Notes: a model not told the origin generated them from the sequence alone. 64,000 bases of DNA from Pterobdella sp. o SKG-2022 (GCA_964035795.1 OZ038321.1:9638294-9702293); one strand, 5' to 3'; shown: positions 11,501-61,720, counted from the stretch's first letter. Numbers and translations are program-made.

Positions 11501-14500
11501 TGCAACTGGAAAAACTTAAAAGACAAGTTTGTTATTTATTTTTAGGCATATTTCCATCAAATAACATTAATTTTATTATGGACTTGCATATGCAACTTTA
11601 TTATTAAGAAATAACATATTTTTCATATACTAAATTTAGCTCAATTTTTTATTACATTTTGAACATCTTCCATATTTAATATTTTTCAAAATTTTTTGAA
11701 ATTGTATTGGATGGATGGCTGAGACATCTGGACTTAATTTTTTCTTGAAGGGATTTTTTGTCTTCTTTTTGACTTGTTACTTTGCGAGAATTTTTCATTT
11801 TCAAAAATTTTACGACTCTAAAACTTCATGTTATCAGAGCATCCTTCAGTTTTCAGTAGTTGCCTATCTAACCACTTATCATAATGTATTTTTGCTTTGG
11901 ATTTAAATTGTCTTATTTGTTGCTTTTTCAGTAGTTTTAACTTTTCATATTTTGTATTGTTTTTTATTTTGGTTCTCATTTTCTCTAAGTGTTTTTTTTG
12001 TTTTCTAGATTTTTCTTGTTACAAGAAAAGCATCTGGTTGCTGGTAAGCTCCTCTACTTAGCATTCATTGATCAGGTGAAAGCCTTTGACAGAGTGCCAC
12101 GAGAAGTGATTTGGTGGAGTATGCAAGAATTAAAAATTGACGAATGGCTTGTGAGAATTGTACAATCAATGTACAAAGAAGTAAAAAGTATGGTGAGAGT
12201 TGGTAATGAGTATAGCAACTCGTTTGATGTTCGGGTAGGTGTTCATCAAGGTTTTGGTCTTGGTCCATTACTTTTTGTTATTGTGCTGAAAGCTTTATCT
12301 ATGGAATTTCGTACAAGTTGCTCTTGGGAAATTTTGTATGCTGACGCTTAATGGTAAGTGCTCATTCTATGGATGAACTAATAGCGAATTTGAAAACATG
12401 GAGATCTTAGATGGAGAAAAAGAGGTTGAGGGTGAATATGGGTAAGACAAAGCTAACGGTTTCTGGTTCGAACCTTGATGTGTTGAAAAAATCTGGAAAG
12501 TATCTTTGTGATGTATGTCTAACGGATGTGGGTAGAAATGCTATTCAGTGTGGAGGCTGCAGGCAATGTGTACACAAGAATGCAGCGGCATAAAAGGCCC
12601 TCTAACTTCAAATATTATCTTTCGATGCGTCGTTGCCTTGGTACAGCACGGCCTGTTGACGGGAGATTAGTAAAAGAAGTGATGATTGGTGATAAAAAAC
12701 TGGAAATTGTCCCAGAGTTCTGCTATCTTGGGGATATGTTATCTGCAGGTGGTGGATGTGAGCTTGCTTCAATAGCACGTTGTAAGTGCTAAATTTCGCC
12801 AACTTCTTCCACTCTTTGCTAATCGCCATTTATCATTATTGACCAGAGGCCGTGTCTATTCAACCTGTGTCAGAAGAGCTATGTTTCATGCTGCTGAAAC
12901 ATGGCCTGTAACAGTTTCCATATTGAACCGCCTTAGACGAAACGACCTTGCCATGATTCGCTGGATGTGCAACATCAAAAAGCATGATAACGTTTGCTCT
13001 CACTCACTCCTTCAAAAACTTCTAGCCAAATTTTGGGGTCTTGGCAGGATCGTTGGTTTATAGTGAGCCCGTATATGATGGCTTTCGATACACAGGGTTA
13101 AATCGACTCCCATCTTTCTCTATGATCATCAGTGTGTCAGGAAAGTATTTTGTAGTTTCCCTCTGTTTTTAATGTGAACTTTATTTTTGGGTCTATTTCA
13201 TTCAGAATTTCTATAAAATCTAGATGTGGAGTTGCTGGTGTTTTTCTGTATAATTCCGAGCGTATCGTACATGTAGACCTTAATCTTCTTTTTTTTTTTT
13301 ACTATTTTTCTGGTTTCGTTTTTTGTATGGTTCATCCATATTTGAGAAATTTTGACTATTCATTTCAGGTCAATGGGTCTGGAATCATGCGTAGAGAAAT
13401 GTTTTTTGTCATAGAGAAAATCAGATGTTGAGATTCATAAGTTGATGAGGCTATTTATATTCTTTGGTGTGAGTTCCATTCGTGCTTCTAAATCTACGTC
13501 AGTTTTGATTTTTTTGTTCATTAGTTCTATGTATTTGTTCAGTGGAATAGATGGAAAGAGGGCTTCGGCGTCAAAGCTAACCATATATTCAGTCTCCATG
13601 TCTACGACAGAGTGAAATGGAGAGAAAGGATTAGGTCGTGGAAAGAAGTCAGTGACCCCTTGGAAAAGGGAAAGATGCTGACTATAATAAAATGATACTG
13701 ATACTTAATTGATAGATCTTTTAAGCTTTCCTAAAACTCTAGAGTTTTTGCATATATGCGAAGAATGCTCTATTAGTGGTGTTATTTTTGGCGTCAATCG
13801 AAGGTAGCCTGTCGAGGTTATAATGGCGACTCGAATAGTCGATTTTTATACTTAAAAACTACATAATTCAGTTTAAAATATCAAAATATTATTATTTACA
13901 ATAATTTCGCAATTTTATTTCAAAATTCGTTAACTTAGTACAATAACATATAAAAACTATTTCTTTTGGGATGATTTCGGATTTTTTGCTTTCCATAGAA
14001 AGAAGATAAATTGTGAACATCAACAATTTCATCTTATGCAACGACAAAAATTACAACGATAAACACTTCATGGTTTTTTGGGGGTAATAAAGGATGGCAT
14101 TACTTGGATGTAAATTCTATAAAAGATTAAAAAAAATATTATCATTTAATTAATGTCAAAAAATGTAACTTGCACAGTTGTTTTTTTTAAATTTTCATCT
14201 CTAAGAATACTTATATTACATTTAAAGTTCATAATACTCAGTGGTCTAGAAACTCCTGAGGTTAATGGCACTAAAATCATACTCGTAATTGATTTGATTT
14301 AATTTATGAGTGGTATGAGGTATGAGGCAAGAGATTCTTGAGAACTGCCATGATGGAATATTATGTTGCGGGCAGGGTAGTTTTTTTGGGGCTTTTGGGC
14401 TTTTATTAGGGGATATGCTATTGGTGTTTGAGAATCTGAAGGGTATACTTGCTTGTATTCTTTTTCTGGTATTTTCTCTTTTTTTGAGTTCCCGTAATTT

Positions 14501-16840
14501 ATTTTGTATGGCACTTTCTAGTTTTTTGTTGTGTCTTTGGTTTCACATTCTATATTTTTGAATGCTTTCAGGGATTTTTATTTAGCTCTTGAGGGTGTAT
14601 GTTAACGAAACCGATGCTTTTGTTTTGAGGAACATTAGCAGTTTCTTCTTTTTTCATTATATACTTCAAAACCTTAGACCATTTTTTTCAGTTTGTTAGA
14701 TTGGTAGGTTTTTTGAATGGAACGTTTTATGTAGAACTTGTGCAACGTCTTGACGTCGTTTCTCACACTTTTCAAGAAAACCCGCGTGTTAAATTCTTTG
14801 CAGCAGTTTCTGTAGTGGATATAATTTTTATGACAAGAAATTTTTGTTGATTCAAAGAAAATTTAGGCTCTTTTTCTAATAAAGCTATGGCGTGATCTGG
14901 CATTTTTCATCTTGGAGTTGAAGGATTTCATTTAATATTGTTTTTTGTCAAGATATTGGTGATGATTCTTTTGAAGAATTTCAAACTTGTTTTTATGTTT
15001 TTTCTGGTCTTGAGAAATTCTCCTTCATAAACAATGTGCATTATGTTGTGGATGCTTGTAAAATCTTCATCGGAAAGTTGACTTTTGATGTATCGGCCAT
15101 TTTCATCAATTTTTTTTGCCTAGTAGGTGGAAATTCTTTTTTTTAATTTCATAACATTCATTCAGTAAGTCAAAGCGGTATTTTTGAGTAATCTTGTTGG
15201 ATCGTTTCGCTTTCAATGGACAGGTGTTTTCGAAAAACCTGGGTATGTTATTTTAGAAATGAAATTTTTTCAGGAAAATTATTTTGTTTTTCAATGAAGT
15301 TAGTTTTATTTTTTGGCGTTTGAATAAGAAATAGATTTTTGAAGACCTTTCCCATAACTGGTCAAAATGTAACTTTTTAGAAACATTTTAATATATCTAT
15401 AATTTTTGTATGCTAACGTATTGTAGCGAGGCTATATTAACCGAAAATCTTAGCTATTTTTGCTTAATAAAGGTATTAAGTTCTCTCATAAATCGACCTT
15501 AAAGATTGTTGATAAATGAGTGTTGTTTTCCCGTTTCCAGAAGTGTTCATTTTTTATTTTTGTCCCCTGCAAAAATAGGAAATCGAGCTTGTATTTTGCG
15601 AAGTCTTGCATTAGTGATTCTTGTTTGGTGGATGGTGTAAGACCTCGCATGTTGAAAGTTCCGCAGCAGGTGGTGTTTTCGGACTTTTTCGGTTTTCTTT
15701 TTTGCTTCGTTTTTATTTCGACAGAATTAGCAATTTAATATATTTTTCAAAAATTTCCGTTAAGAAATGGCATCATCATTTCAGCAAAAAAAAATTTGTT
15801 TATTTTATTTTCGACGAAACTGGAAAAGATTGGAATTAAAAGCATAAAAAGGATAATTTAGAATATTACGTGAGATTATGCACGTAAAAAAATTAACTAT
15901 AAATTAAGTTTAAATAACTTTCGTATAATGATTCATCATTATGTGTATTATAGATTTTAAGGAAAGTAATTTTCGAAACAATGTTAAAGCACACATTCAA
16001 AGAGAACTTAATCTCTGTCTTCTTTGAATAATTTTTTCTGTTACATTGTTTGCAGCTCTGACATAAATAAAAGTCTTTCATAAATAAAATGTTTAATGAA
16101 TTCTCTATAATGGCAGGTCCAAAAGAACAAGCAAACTATAAGCAGTGTTGAAGAGAAAATAATAAAGAATCCTATAACACAATACCAAGTTCCTGAGGTT
16201 CACTGTCCTTTATTTAAAAAAAAATTAAAGACCTACTAAAGAATCAAAACCCATATTTATCAAAAACGTAGAACTCCCAAAAGTTGATCGGTAAGTGGAG
16301 CAATGAGGAATTGTTGTTAGCTGTGCAAGGACTACGAAAATATGGTAAGGATTTCACGGCGATTGCAGAAGTTATTGGTAACAAGTCAGAAACGCTTGTG
16401 CGTAGTTTTTTCGTCAACTATCGTCGCAGGTAGTTATGTTGCGTATAATAATAATATAGAATGGAATGATTATACGTAAACACTAAATTTTTATTATCAA
16501 TCCGGTATTGAGAATAGTTAATTCATAGGTATAATTTGGACGATGTCTTAGCAGAATATGAATTGGAGCGTTCAAAATTACTGGAGCAAAAGGTTCTTGC
16601 ATTTGAATGTTTATTAAAAATTGAAATTTTAAAGCCTCAACAACTTAATGATAATTCAATGAAGTTCATTTTGAAAATTTTTCGATAGAAAAATACAGAA
16701 ATAGTTGACGAGTCTGCCAAAATCATAATTACTAAAAACAACGAGCAAAAGAAAGAGGCTAAAGTGGGACGGAATGCCCCGAAAGAAATAAATTCAAAAT
16801 GTGCTGAAGAAACATTGAGGATTGAAAGCACAACATCTGG
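2377..16840 (+). CDS. RCOR: REST corepressor (CoREST/RCOR) gene, spliced, partial at the 5' end
   Basis: Multi-exon gene; exons seen at 2377-2538, 6588-(gap), 6835-6883, 7308-7453, 11445-11526, 16117-16197, 16272-16429, 16529-16592 and 16689-16840. CoREST is the scaffold joining LSD1/KDM1A and HDAC1/2 to chromatin in the nucleus. The order matches the family: end of ELM2 ('[12 protein letters not shown]'), SANT1 ('[19 protein letters not shown]'), an acidic stretch, a basic 'KRKPPKG' motif, the linker helix ('[11 protein letters not shown]'), then SANT2 ('[19 protein letters not shown]' and 'SFFVNYRRR') and '[11 protein letters not shown]'. Acceptor and donor phases agree at every junction that can be tested. 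The ELM2 start lies left of the window and the end of SANT1 falls in the N gap. Introns hold LINEs and a Penelope-like element. Family assignment is near certain; the C-terminal end is not. Confidence 0.93.
2539..3084 (+). other. RCOR intron, no feature
   Basis: AT-rich intron sequence with frequent stops in all frames. I see no coding homology or structured repeat here. Confidence 0.5.
3085..3568 (+). mobile_element. APE/RT LINE copy B, 5'-truncated 3' end
   Basis: Matches the C-terminal and 3' UTR part of the LINE family of copy D: the end of the ORF ('gtgtgaagcctgtcatgac', then the [13 protein letters not shown] region, here broken) and the 3' UTR 'aagtcagtgaccccttgg'. It ends in 'ctgactaaaataaaatgatg', the family's short tandem tail. 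About 480 bp, 5'-truncated, as expected for target-primed reverse transcription. Confidence 0.75.
3620..4090 (+). other. Unassigned intronic sequence between two LINE copies
   Basis: Contains a short open stretch (about 3,757-3,915) rich in Lys, Leu and Arg ('[19 protein letters not shown]'). I do not recognise it and cannot say whether it is an element ORF1 remnant. It abuts LINE copy C. Confidence 0.3.
4095..5895 (+). mobile_element. APE/RT LINE copy C, RT to 3' end, frameshifted
   Basis: Plus-strand copy of the copy D family, beginning at the endonuclease-RT linker. Pieces in order: RT N-terminal segment (4,156-4,464), a fingers segment with '[17 protein letters not shown]' (4,461-4,667), 'SDRVPRKVI' and '[18 protein letters not shown]' (4,631-4,837), the catalytic '[17 protein letters not shown]' (4,841-5,098), a decayed zinc-ribbon insert, and the C-terminal '[20 protein letters not shown]' with 'GRPRLAW' (5,536-5,781). 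The 3' UTR ends near 5,895 with 'gttatactgatactg'. Several frameshifts and stops make it inactive. It lies in an RCOR intron. Confidence 0.85.
5896..6587 (+). other. RCOR intron, no feature
   Basis: Very AT-rich intronic DNA. Nothing recognisable apart from the polypyrimidine-like acceptor 'cgcacaatttcag' at its right edge. Confidence 0.5.
6588..6591 (+). CDS. RCOR: RCOR exon start, interrupted by the assembly gap
   Basis: A good acceptor ('ttttttttcgcacaatttcag') is followed by only four bases before the N run. The previous exon ends in phase 0 after SANT1 helix 2. The family's last SANT1 helix ('SLVKFYY'-type) is missing from the readable sequence, so its exon very probably lies under the Ns. 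The exon end is unknown. Confidence 0.6.
6592..6791. other. Assembly gap (200 N)
   Basis: A run of exactly 200 N, probably a fixed-size placeholder rather than a measured length. The sequence before it ends in a splice acceptor and the sequence after it is intronic, so an RCOR exon is probably hidden here. Confidence 0.99.
6835..6883 (+). CDS. RCOR: RCOR exon: acidic segment after SANT1
   Basis: 49 bp between 'aacgatttttag' and 'gtatgaaac'. After one split-codon base it encodes '[16 protein letters not shown]', matching the acidic stretch after SANT1 in vertebrate RCOR1. It enters with one base and ends in phase 0. Confidence 0.8.
7308..7453 (+). CDS. RCOR: RCOR exon: basic KRKPPKG motif
   Basis: Acceptor 'atattcaag'-like at 7,306-7,307; donor 'gtgagtctg', which is near consensus. 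Encodes a lysine-rich stretch and then '[17 protein letters not shown]', aligning with the RKPPKGM motif of CoREST that precedes the LSD1-binding linker helix. 48 codons plus two bases, which join the A that opens the next exon. Confidence 0.88.
7454..7950 (+). other. RCOR intron, no feature
   Basis: Nothing coding recognised. An acceptor-like 'ttatttttgcag' at about 7,801-7,812 leads after seven codons to a stop and does not match the family, so it is not called as an exon. Confidence 0.4.
7963..8511 (-). pseudogene. LINE copy D C-terminal ORF
   Basis: 182-codon open frame covering the end of the LINE polyprotein; its first part overlaps the RT ORF in another frame. Contains '[20 protein letters not shown]', '[16 protein letters not shown]', '[14 protein letters not shown]' and '[12 protein letters not shown]', the conserved blocks after the thumb in this family. 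Stops just before the 3' UTR. Probably one reading frame with the RT ORF before a frameshift near 8,440-8,510. Confidence 0.8.
8436..9320 (-). pseudogene. LINE copy D reverse transcriptase with polyglycine tract and zinc ribbon
   Basis: 294-codon frame. RT blocks: '[20 protein letters not shown]' (residues 1-20), '[15 protein letters not shown]' (36-50), '[15 protein letters not shown]' (92-106, with E where the family has G), and catalytic '[12 protein letters not shown]' (125-136). A run of about 22 glycines follows from (GGT)n, then a Cys/His cluster ('[20 protein letters not shown]') resembling a zinc ribbon or degenerate PHD fold. Substitution of the conserved G in the QGS block and the adjoining frameshifts suggest the copy is dead. 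Confidence 0.88.
8751..8815. repeat. (CAC)n microsatellite inside the LINE ORF
   Basis: 65 bp of uninterrupted ACC/CAC units, reading GGT (glycine) on the LINE strand. Copies A and C have only 'GGG' at the same place, so the tract expanded in this copy. Confidence 0.95.
9344..9715 (-). pseudogene. LINE copy D, endonuclease-RT linker and RT N-terminus
   Basis: 123 codons with '[20 protein letters not shown]' (the KAxGPxG fingers motif), '[17 protein letters not shown]' and '[17 protein letters not shown]'. It ends in a frameshift at the 'EHSMKVV' block. Homologous segments occur at 1,640-1,909 and 4,156-4,464. Confidence 0.85.
9786..10805 (-). pseudogene. LINE copy D APE-type endonuclease
   Basis: 339 codons. 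Matches the exonuclease-endonuclease-phosphatase fold of LINE proteins: '[17 protein letters not shown]' (catalytic Glu), '[11 protein letters not shown]', '[10 protein letters not shown]', '[10 protein letters not shown]' (GDFNxH), '[14 protein letters not shown]', '[10 protein letters not shown]' and 'QHKLL' near the end. In an active element this nicks the target DNA to prime reverse transcription. The N-terminal 50 residues also occur as a separate fragment at 55,235-55,410. The frame is intact, so this copy is younger than A-C. Confidence 0.88.
10851..11444 (+). other. RCOR intron, no feature
   Basis: AT-rich, with no recognisable coding, RNA or repeat structure before the 11,445 acceptor. 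Confidence 0.4.
11445..11526 (+). CDS. RCOR: RCOR exon: linker helix
   Basis: 82 bp, 'aaaaaacag' to 'gtttgtta'. After one split-codon base it encodes 27 residues ending '[13 protein letters not shown]', equivalent to the 'QLDMELVSVKRQ' helix of RCOR1 that binds the LSD1 tower. The acceptor has a weak pyrimidine tract, but phase and homology both fit. Confidence 0.85.
11985..13060 (+). mobile_element. APE/RT LINE copy E, second subfamily, RT to C-terminus
   Basis: A relative of copies A-D from a different subfamily. Pieces: RT '[20 protein letters not shown]' and '[18 protein letters not shown]', ending at a degraded 'LYADA' (11,989-12,351); '[17 protein letters not shown]' with the zinc cluster '[18 protein letters not shown]' (12,411-12,593); '[17 protein letters not shown]' (12,526-12,792); and '[16 protein letters not shown]' with 'MIRWMCNI' (12,839-13,063). 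Frameshifts separate these blocks. Its right edge abuts Penelope-like sequence at about 13,060. Confidence 0.85.
13590..13702 (+). mobile_element. APE/RT LINE copy F, 3' tail only
   Basis: About 110 bp of family 3' UTR ('gtcgtggaaagaagtcagtg', 'aaagatgctgactataataa') ending in 'atgatactgatac'. A severely 5'-truncated insertion sitting inside Penelope-like element 1. Confidence 0.75.
13850..14300 (+). mobile_element. Repeat family X copy inside a Penelope-like element
   Basis: 14,045-14,160 is the reverse complement of about 32,680-32,800, and 14,225-14,300 matches 32,190-32,285 reversed. Both copies share a degenerate coding stretch ('NKGWHYLD' here, 'NKGWHCLDGNSIKDKKKY' in the other). The 3' end is 'attgatttgattt'. 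I do not recognise the family. Its position between two blocks of Penelope RT shows it is a later insertion. Confidence 0.55.
15515..15700 (-). mobile_element. LINE endonuclease 5' fragment
   Basis: On the minus strand one frame reads '[20 protein letters not shown]' then '[19 protein letters not shown]', the first two blocks of an APE-type LINE endonuclease (with G where the catalytic E of LQET is expected). No downstream domains follow, so only the start remains. Confidence 0.6.
15701..16116 (+). other. RCOR intron, no feature
   Basis: AT-rich intron without recognisable content, ending in the acceptor 'ctataatggcag'. Confidence 0.4.
16117..16197 (+). CDS. RCOR: RCOR exon: end of linker before SANT2
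   Basis: 81 bp, phase 0 to phase 0. Encodes '[20 protein letters not shown]' then 'TQYQVPE', aligning with 'IQNIKQTNSALKEKLDGGIE' and 'PYRLPE' of RCOR1. The donor is 'gttcac', weaker than consensus. Confidence 0.88.
16272..16429 (+). CDS. RCOR: RCOR exon: SANT2 domain
   Basis: Acceptor 'aaaaacgtag', donor 'gtagttatg'. Encodes essentially the whole SANT2 (Myb-like) domain: '[20 protein letters not shown]', '[20 protein letters not shown]' and 'NYRRR'. In CoREST this domain binds DNA and lets LSD1 act on nucleosomes. Residues typical of the family (W, the LAVQ helix, RKYGKDF, GNK, NYRRR) are all present. Confidence 0.95.
16529..16592 (+). CDS. RCOR: RCOR exon: after SANT2
   Basis: 64 bp; the first base completes the Arg of the previous exon. 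Encodes '[20 protein letters not shown]', matching 'FNIDEVLQEWEAEHG' of RCOR1. Donor 'gttcttgc' after phase 0. Confidence 0.88.
16689..16840 (+). CDS. RCOR: RCOR exon: divergent C-terminal tail
   Basis: 152 bp, 'tttttcgatag' to 'gtatgcgtac'. Phase 0 in, two bases out. Open throughout: 50 codons rich in Lys, Glu, Asn and Thr ('[20 protein letters not shown]'). This region is poorly conserved between CoREST proteins, so support comes from splice sites, phase and the open frame rather than homology. Confidence 0.65.
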
Positions 16841-17239
16841 GTATGCGTACATATATGTCAATCTCCTGTATAATCACATTCGTAATTTTATTGTGTTGCG
16901 TACCGATCGCTGTGTTTCTGCATTGTAAGAAGCTTTGAATTATTTTTTTTTTCGATTTTGTAATCTCAAATAATTTTGAAGATGTTTTAACTAAAAACAT
17001 TTCTAGTTTACCTTGAAAAATAATTTGAGCTTTTTTCAAAAATTAAAAAGCTACTTAATGAAAGTTACGAAAAATACTAGTTAAAATCACATTATTAAAG
17101 AAAAGCTCCGTACATCATCATCATCATCATCTTTTTGCGTCAGTACATTTCAACAATATAAGTATCCATTAATTTTTAATAGATCTTAGAATTTGAAGCC
17201 CGGTTCAGTAATAAATCTCTTAAAAAAGATAAAAGGGCT

Positions 17240-19640
17240 AGTGTCGAAAGCATGTGGATTGACTTGAAGCAGATTTATTGGAATCAGCTGATACTGTATG
17301 TGACTGGACAAAAGGACCATCCAGACATAGAATCACATGGTGGTAGAAGGATACTGTTGCAGCGGCCGTTAAAGAGAAGCTCGCTGCTTGGAAATGTTGG
17401 CAAAACGGTGGTAGTAAAAACGACTAGCTGATAGCTAAAAGAAGCTGCCAAGAGAGCTGTACACGACGCTAGAAGAGTGACTGAGCAGGAAAGGTTTGGT
17501 GAAGTTCCTTCGAAAGGAAGACAATAAAACAGAAGTGTTCAAAATAGCAAAGCATGTGTGCAGCTAACCGTGATGTCATTGGAGAGAATTTTGTTAAAAA
17601 TGGCAAAGGGAACTTAGCTGTTACAGATCAAAAAAAGCTACTTGCATGGCAAGAAAACTATGAGCGTCTGCTGAATGAGGAGTTTGATTGGAATGAGCAA
17701 TAAACGATCCCACACTTAGATTGGGGTCTAAGATAAAAGTCCAAACAGTGCTTTGGGCAGAATGAAGCTTGGAAAGCTCTGGGGCTGTTTAAGTAATGTT
17801 GCAACTTCTGGTGCGTCAGGCATTGGCCATATGACAGATCTTTTCAATGGCATCATAGATGAATGTAATATACCTGAAGACTAGAATACGAGAGTGCTTC
17901 TCAACTGCTTCAAAAACAAGGGTAAGGCGACAAAAAGAGGAAATTATAAAAGTTTAAAACTCTTGGAGCATTTGATGAAGGTCTTTCAAAAAGTTATTGA
18001 AGACGAAATTAGAGGTCAAGTAAGTATCGACTCGATGCAGTTTGGGTTTATGCCAGGTACCATCGATGCTGTTTTTATAGCTCGACAGTTGCAATAAAGG
18101 TATCTTGGCAATAAGAAAAAACTGTCCTTTGCCTTAATTGACCTAGAAAAAGCCTTCGATAGAGTTCCAAGAAAGGTTGTTAAATGGTCTTTGAAGAAGC
18201 TTGGGGTGATGGAATGATTAGTAAGGATGGTCATGGTATGTACTCAGGTAGCAAGAGTAGAGTCAGAATAAATAATGTGCTGAGTAACAAGTTTGGTGTA
18301 AAGGTTGGAGTCCACCAAGGTTCTGTACTGAGTCTTTTGCTCTTCATCAATGTTCTAGAAGCGTTATCAAGAGAATGCAGAAATAGGTCTGTGTGGTAAT
18401 TGCTGTATGCTGATGACTTAGTGATAATTGCTGAAATCCTAAAAAGGTTAGAGGATAGTTATTGTTCTTGGAAAAACAATATTGAAAGTAAGGGTCTTAG
18501 AGTGAACAGGAAAAACTAAGTTCATGGTCAGTGCTCTTAACCAAGGTCCAAGTTTTCAGTCTGGAAAGCACTTGTGGAGTGTGTTTCAAAAAAATTGGCG
18601 TCAGCTCTATACTTTGCACTCTATGTAACCACTGGATTTACAAACGTTGTAGTGGCTTAAAAAGCAATTTGGCTTCTGCCATAAACTTCAAATGTGAGGT
18701 GTGTTTAGATCCTCAATTGAGTGTTGTTGATTGTAAGGCCGATGGAAATAGATATGAAATGGTTAATTAATTCTGTTATCTAGATCATATGATTAGTGCA
18801 GATGGTGGAGCTGAAGCTAGTACTATTGCCCGTGTAAGGTCTGTTTGGAAGAGTTTCAGGGTACTGTTACCATTGTTAGCCAGTCGAGTCATTTTATTTA
18901 AAACGAAAGGGCGTTTATATGCTGCTTGCCTCAAAAGTGTTATTAGTTAGGGTAGTGAGACCTAGCCTCTTAAGATTTAAGATAATACCAGAATTTCCAG
19001 AGCTGATAAGATGATGATCAGATGGATATGCAATGTAAACTTAAAAGATGGCAGATCAATAGAAGAATTTAGGGACACACTGTGAATCCCAGGCATCACT
19101 GAGATGCTATGCAGAAATAGACTGAGGTAGTTTGGGCATGTTACGAGGATTGATGCTAGAAACCCAGCAAATGCGTGCAGATATGTCGAAGTAGAGACTA
19201 AGAAAGAGAAAGGTAGACCAAAAAAACATTTTTCCAAGTAGTAAGCAATGGCCTTATAAAAGGGAAACTCAAACCTGAACTTTTTTTTTTTACCCCCAAG
19301 TTGTCTGATGAAACAGTCTGTGCAGGGTCCTCCAAAAAATTATCTTGGAAAAAGGTAAAATTAGTAACCCCAAAGGATTACTGGAGGACAGGGAAGGGTC
19401 GTTTAGATTTTTACCCTGAAAGGGTAGTAGCCCCACCAACTAGCAGGCCTAAACGCTGGGGCGTAAATGCCTTTTAATGTTTTGCTTTGGACAGGTGCCT
19501 TTTAACGTCATGCCCAGGACCTCAAACCTGAACTAGTCCAAGACTGTGAAGTGTGGAGAAAAGCCATTATGAGACCCCATACAACTCATGCTAGCATGGA
19601 AACGAACGCAAAACGATGGTTATGAGATTTTAAAGCTTAG
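17240..19640 (+). mobile_element. APE/RT LINE copy H, second subfamily, RT to 3' end
   Basis: Long decayed copy in the last RCOR intron. Blocks: a pre-RT region (17,400-17,900), 'MQFGFMPG' and 'IDAVFIARQLQ' (17,894-18,097), '[18 protein letters not shown]' (about 18,140), 'KFGVKVGVHQGSVLSLLLF' (18,184-18,399), '[12 protein letters not shown]' just after an in-frame stop (about 18,400), the zinc cluster 'CGVCFKKIGVSSILCTLC' (18,531-18,770), 'FCYLDHMISADGGAEAS' and the C-terminal 'MMIRWICNVNLKDG'. The 3' end contains 'THASMET'. A SINE-like insert interrupts it at 19,282-19,520. Confidence 0.85.
19282..19520 (-). mobile_element. SINE-like insertion with 14-bp target duplication
   Basis: 239 bp inserted into LINE copy H, flanked by direct repeats of 'ctcaaacctgaact' at 19,268-19,281 and 19,521-19,534. 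The left edge is a run of T (19,281-19,291), so the element lies on the minus strand with an A-tail. It is more GC-rich than its surroundings. I cannot find convincing pol III A and B boxes, so the class (tRNA-, 5S- or 7SL-derived, or LINE-derived) is open. Confidence 0.75.
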
Positions 19641-19851
19641 GACTGAAGATAAAGTCATTTTACCAATAACTTAGTTTTCAAAAATTTCCAATTTTACATG
19701 TCAAATGAAGCGAAATAAAGCTTAAATTTATTATACTCAAAAAATGTATGTTAATAGTTTTTAATGAATTTATCGAACTTTTTTATTTTCAATCAATAAG
19801 TTAAATTTATATTCAAAGATTTTTCACTTCTAATAATTTCATTTCTAACAG

Positions 19852-19941
19852 TTGAGGTACAAGAAAGAAGAGAGTGCAGCTATAACATGGTTTAGAATGT
19901 TTCCGTATTTTTGAGTGTTTATTCATGGTTTTTGCAATAAA
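19852..19941 (+). CDS. RCOR: Possible terminal RCOR exon and polyadenylation signal
   Basis: After a pyrimidine-rich acceptor ('atttcatttctaacag') the first base would complete the split codon of the 16,689-16,840 exon and the next codon is TGA. AATAAA follows at 19,936-19,941. Phase and signals fit a terminal exon that is almost wholly 3' UTR, but there is no homology to confirm it. Confidence 0.4.
19918..19923 (-). terminator. Candidate minus-strand polyadenylation signal
   Basis: 'tttatt' on the plus strand reads AATAAA on the minus strand, about 430 bp past the stop of the ABCG gene. In AT-rich DNA this hexamer is common; its position alone supports it. Confidence 0.25.
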
Positions 19942-20354
19942 ATTTTAAAATTAATGAAAATTGAAGTTTTTGATCACAGAAGTATCAAAATGTTATTTCT
20001 AATTCTTGAATGTATGCGATAAGTGAACGATTTGAAAATTGTGTGGCTTTTAGAAGTTTGAAATTGAGTGCTGTGACCGAATGAAAATATCTTGGTTGAA
20101 AAGCTCAAATGATCGAGTAATTTCAAGCTTAAACTGCAAAAATAATTATAATTTTTATAAAATCTATTTGAATACCAAATCAAATCAATACTGTAGAAAC
20201 GTTCGATTGAGAACCTGTCGTAAAATCTTAAAATTGTAAGACAAATTGTACGAACAAAATTGAAATTAAATGATCACAAAACTGGGTCCCATTTGAGAGC
20301 AATATGTAATATCAATCATGGTATATTAGTCTTTTCTATTAAGAGCCATGACAT

Positions 20355-61720
<41,366 letters not shown>

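Larger units (their letters stand above)
13062..15130 (-). mobile_element. Penelope-like element 1, interrupted by two insertions
   Basis: Read from high to low coordinates. 15,120-14,700: N-terminal region ('[20 protein letters not shown]'). 14,514-14,300: '[20 protein letters not shown]'. 13,835-13,700: '[20 protein letters not shown]'. 13,590-13,480: the palm '[20 protein letters not shown]'. 13,180-13,062: '[14 protein letters not shown]' and 'VYRKPSYTG'. These are consecutive blocks of Penelope-like RT. A family X copy (about 13,850-14,300) and a LINE tail (13,590-13,702) interrupt it, both on the opposite strand. The end with the GIY-YIG nuclease is missing. Many stops; inactive. Confidence 0.75.
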
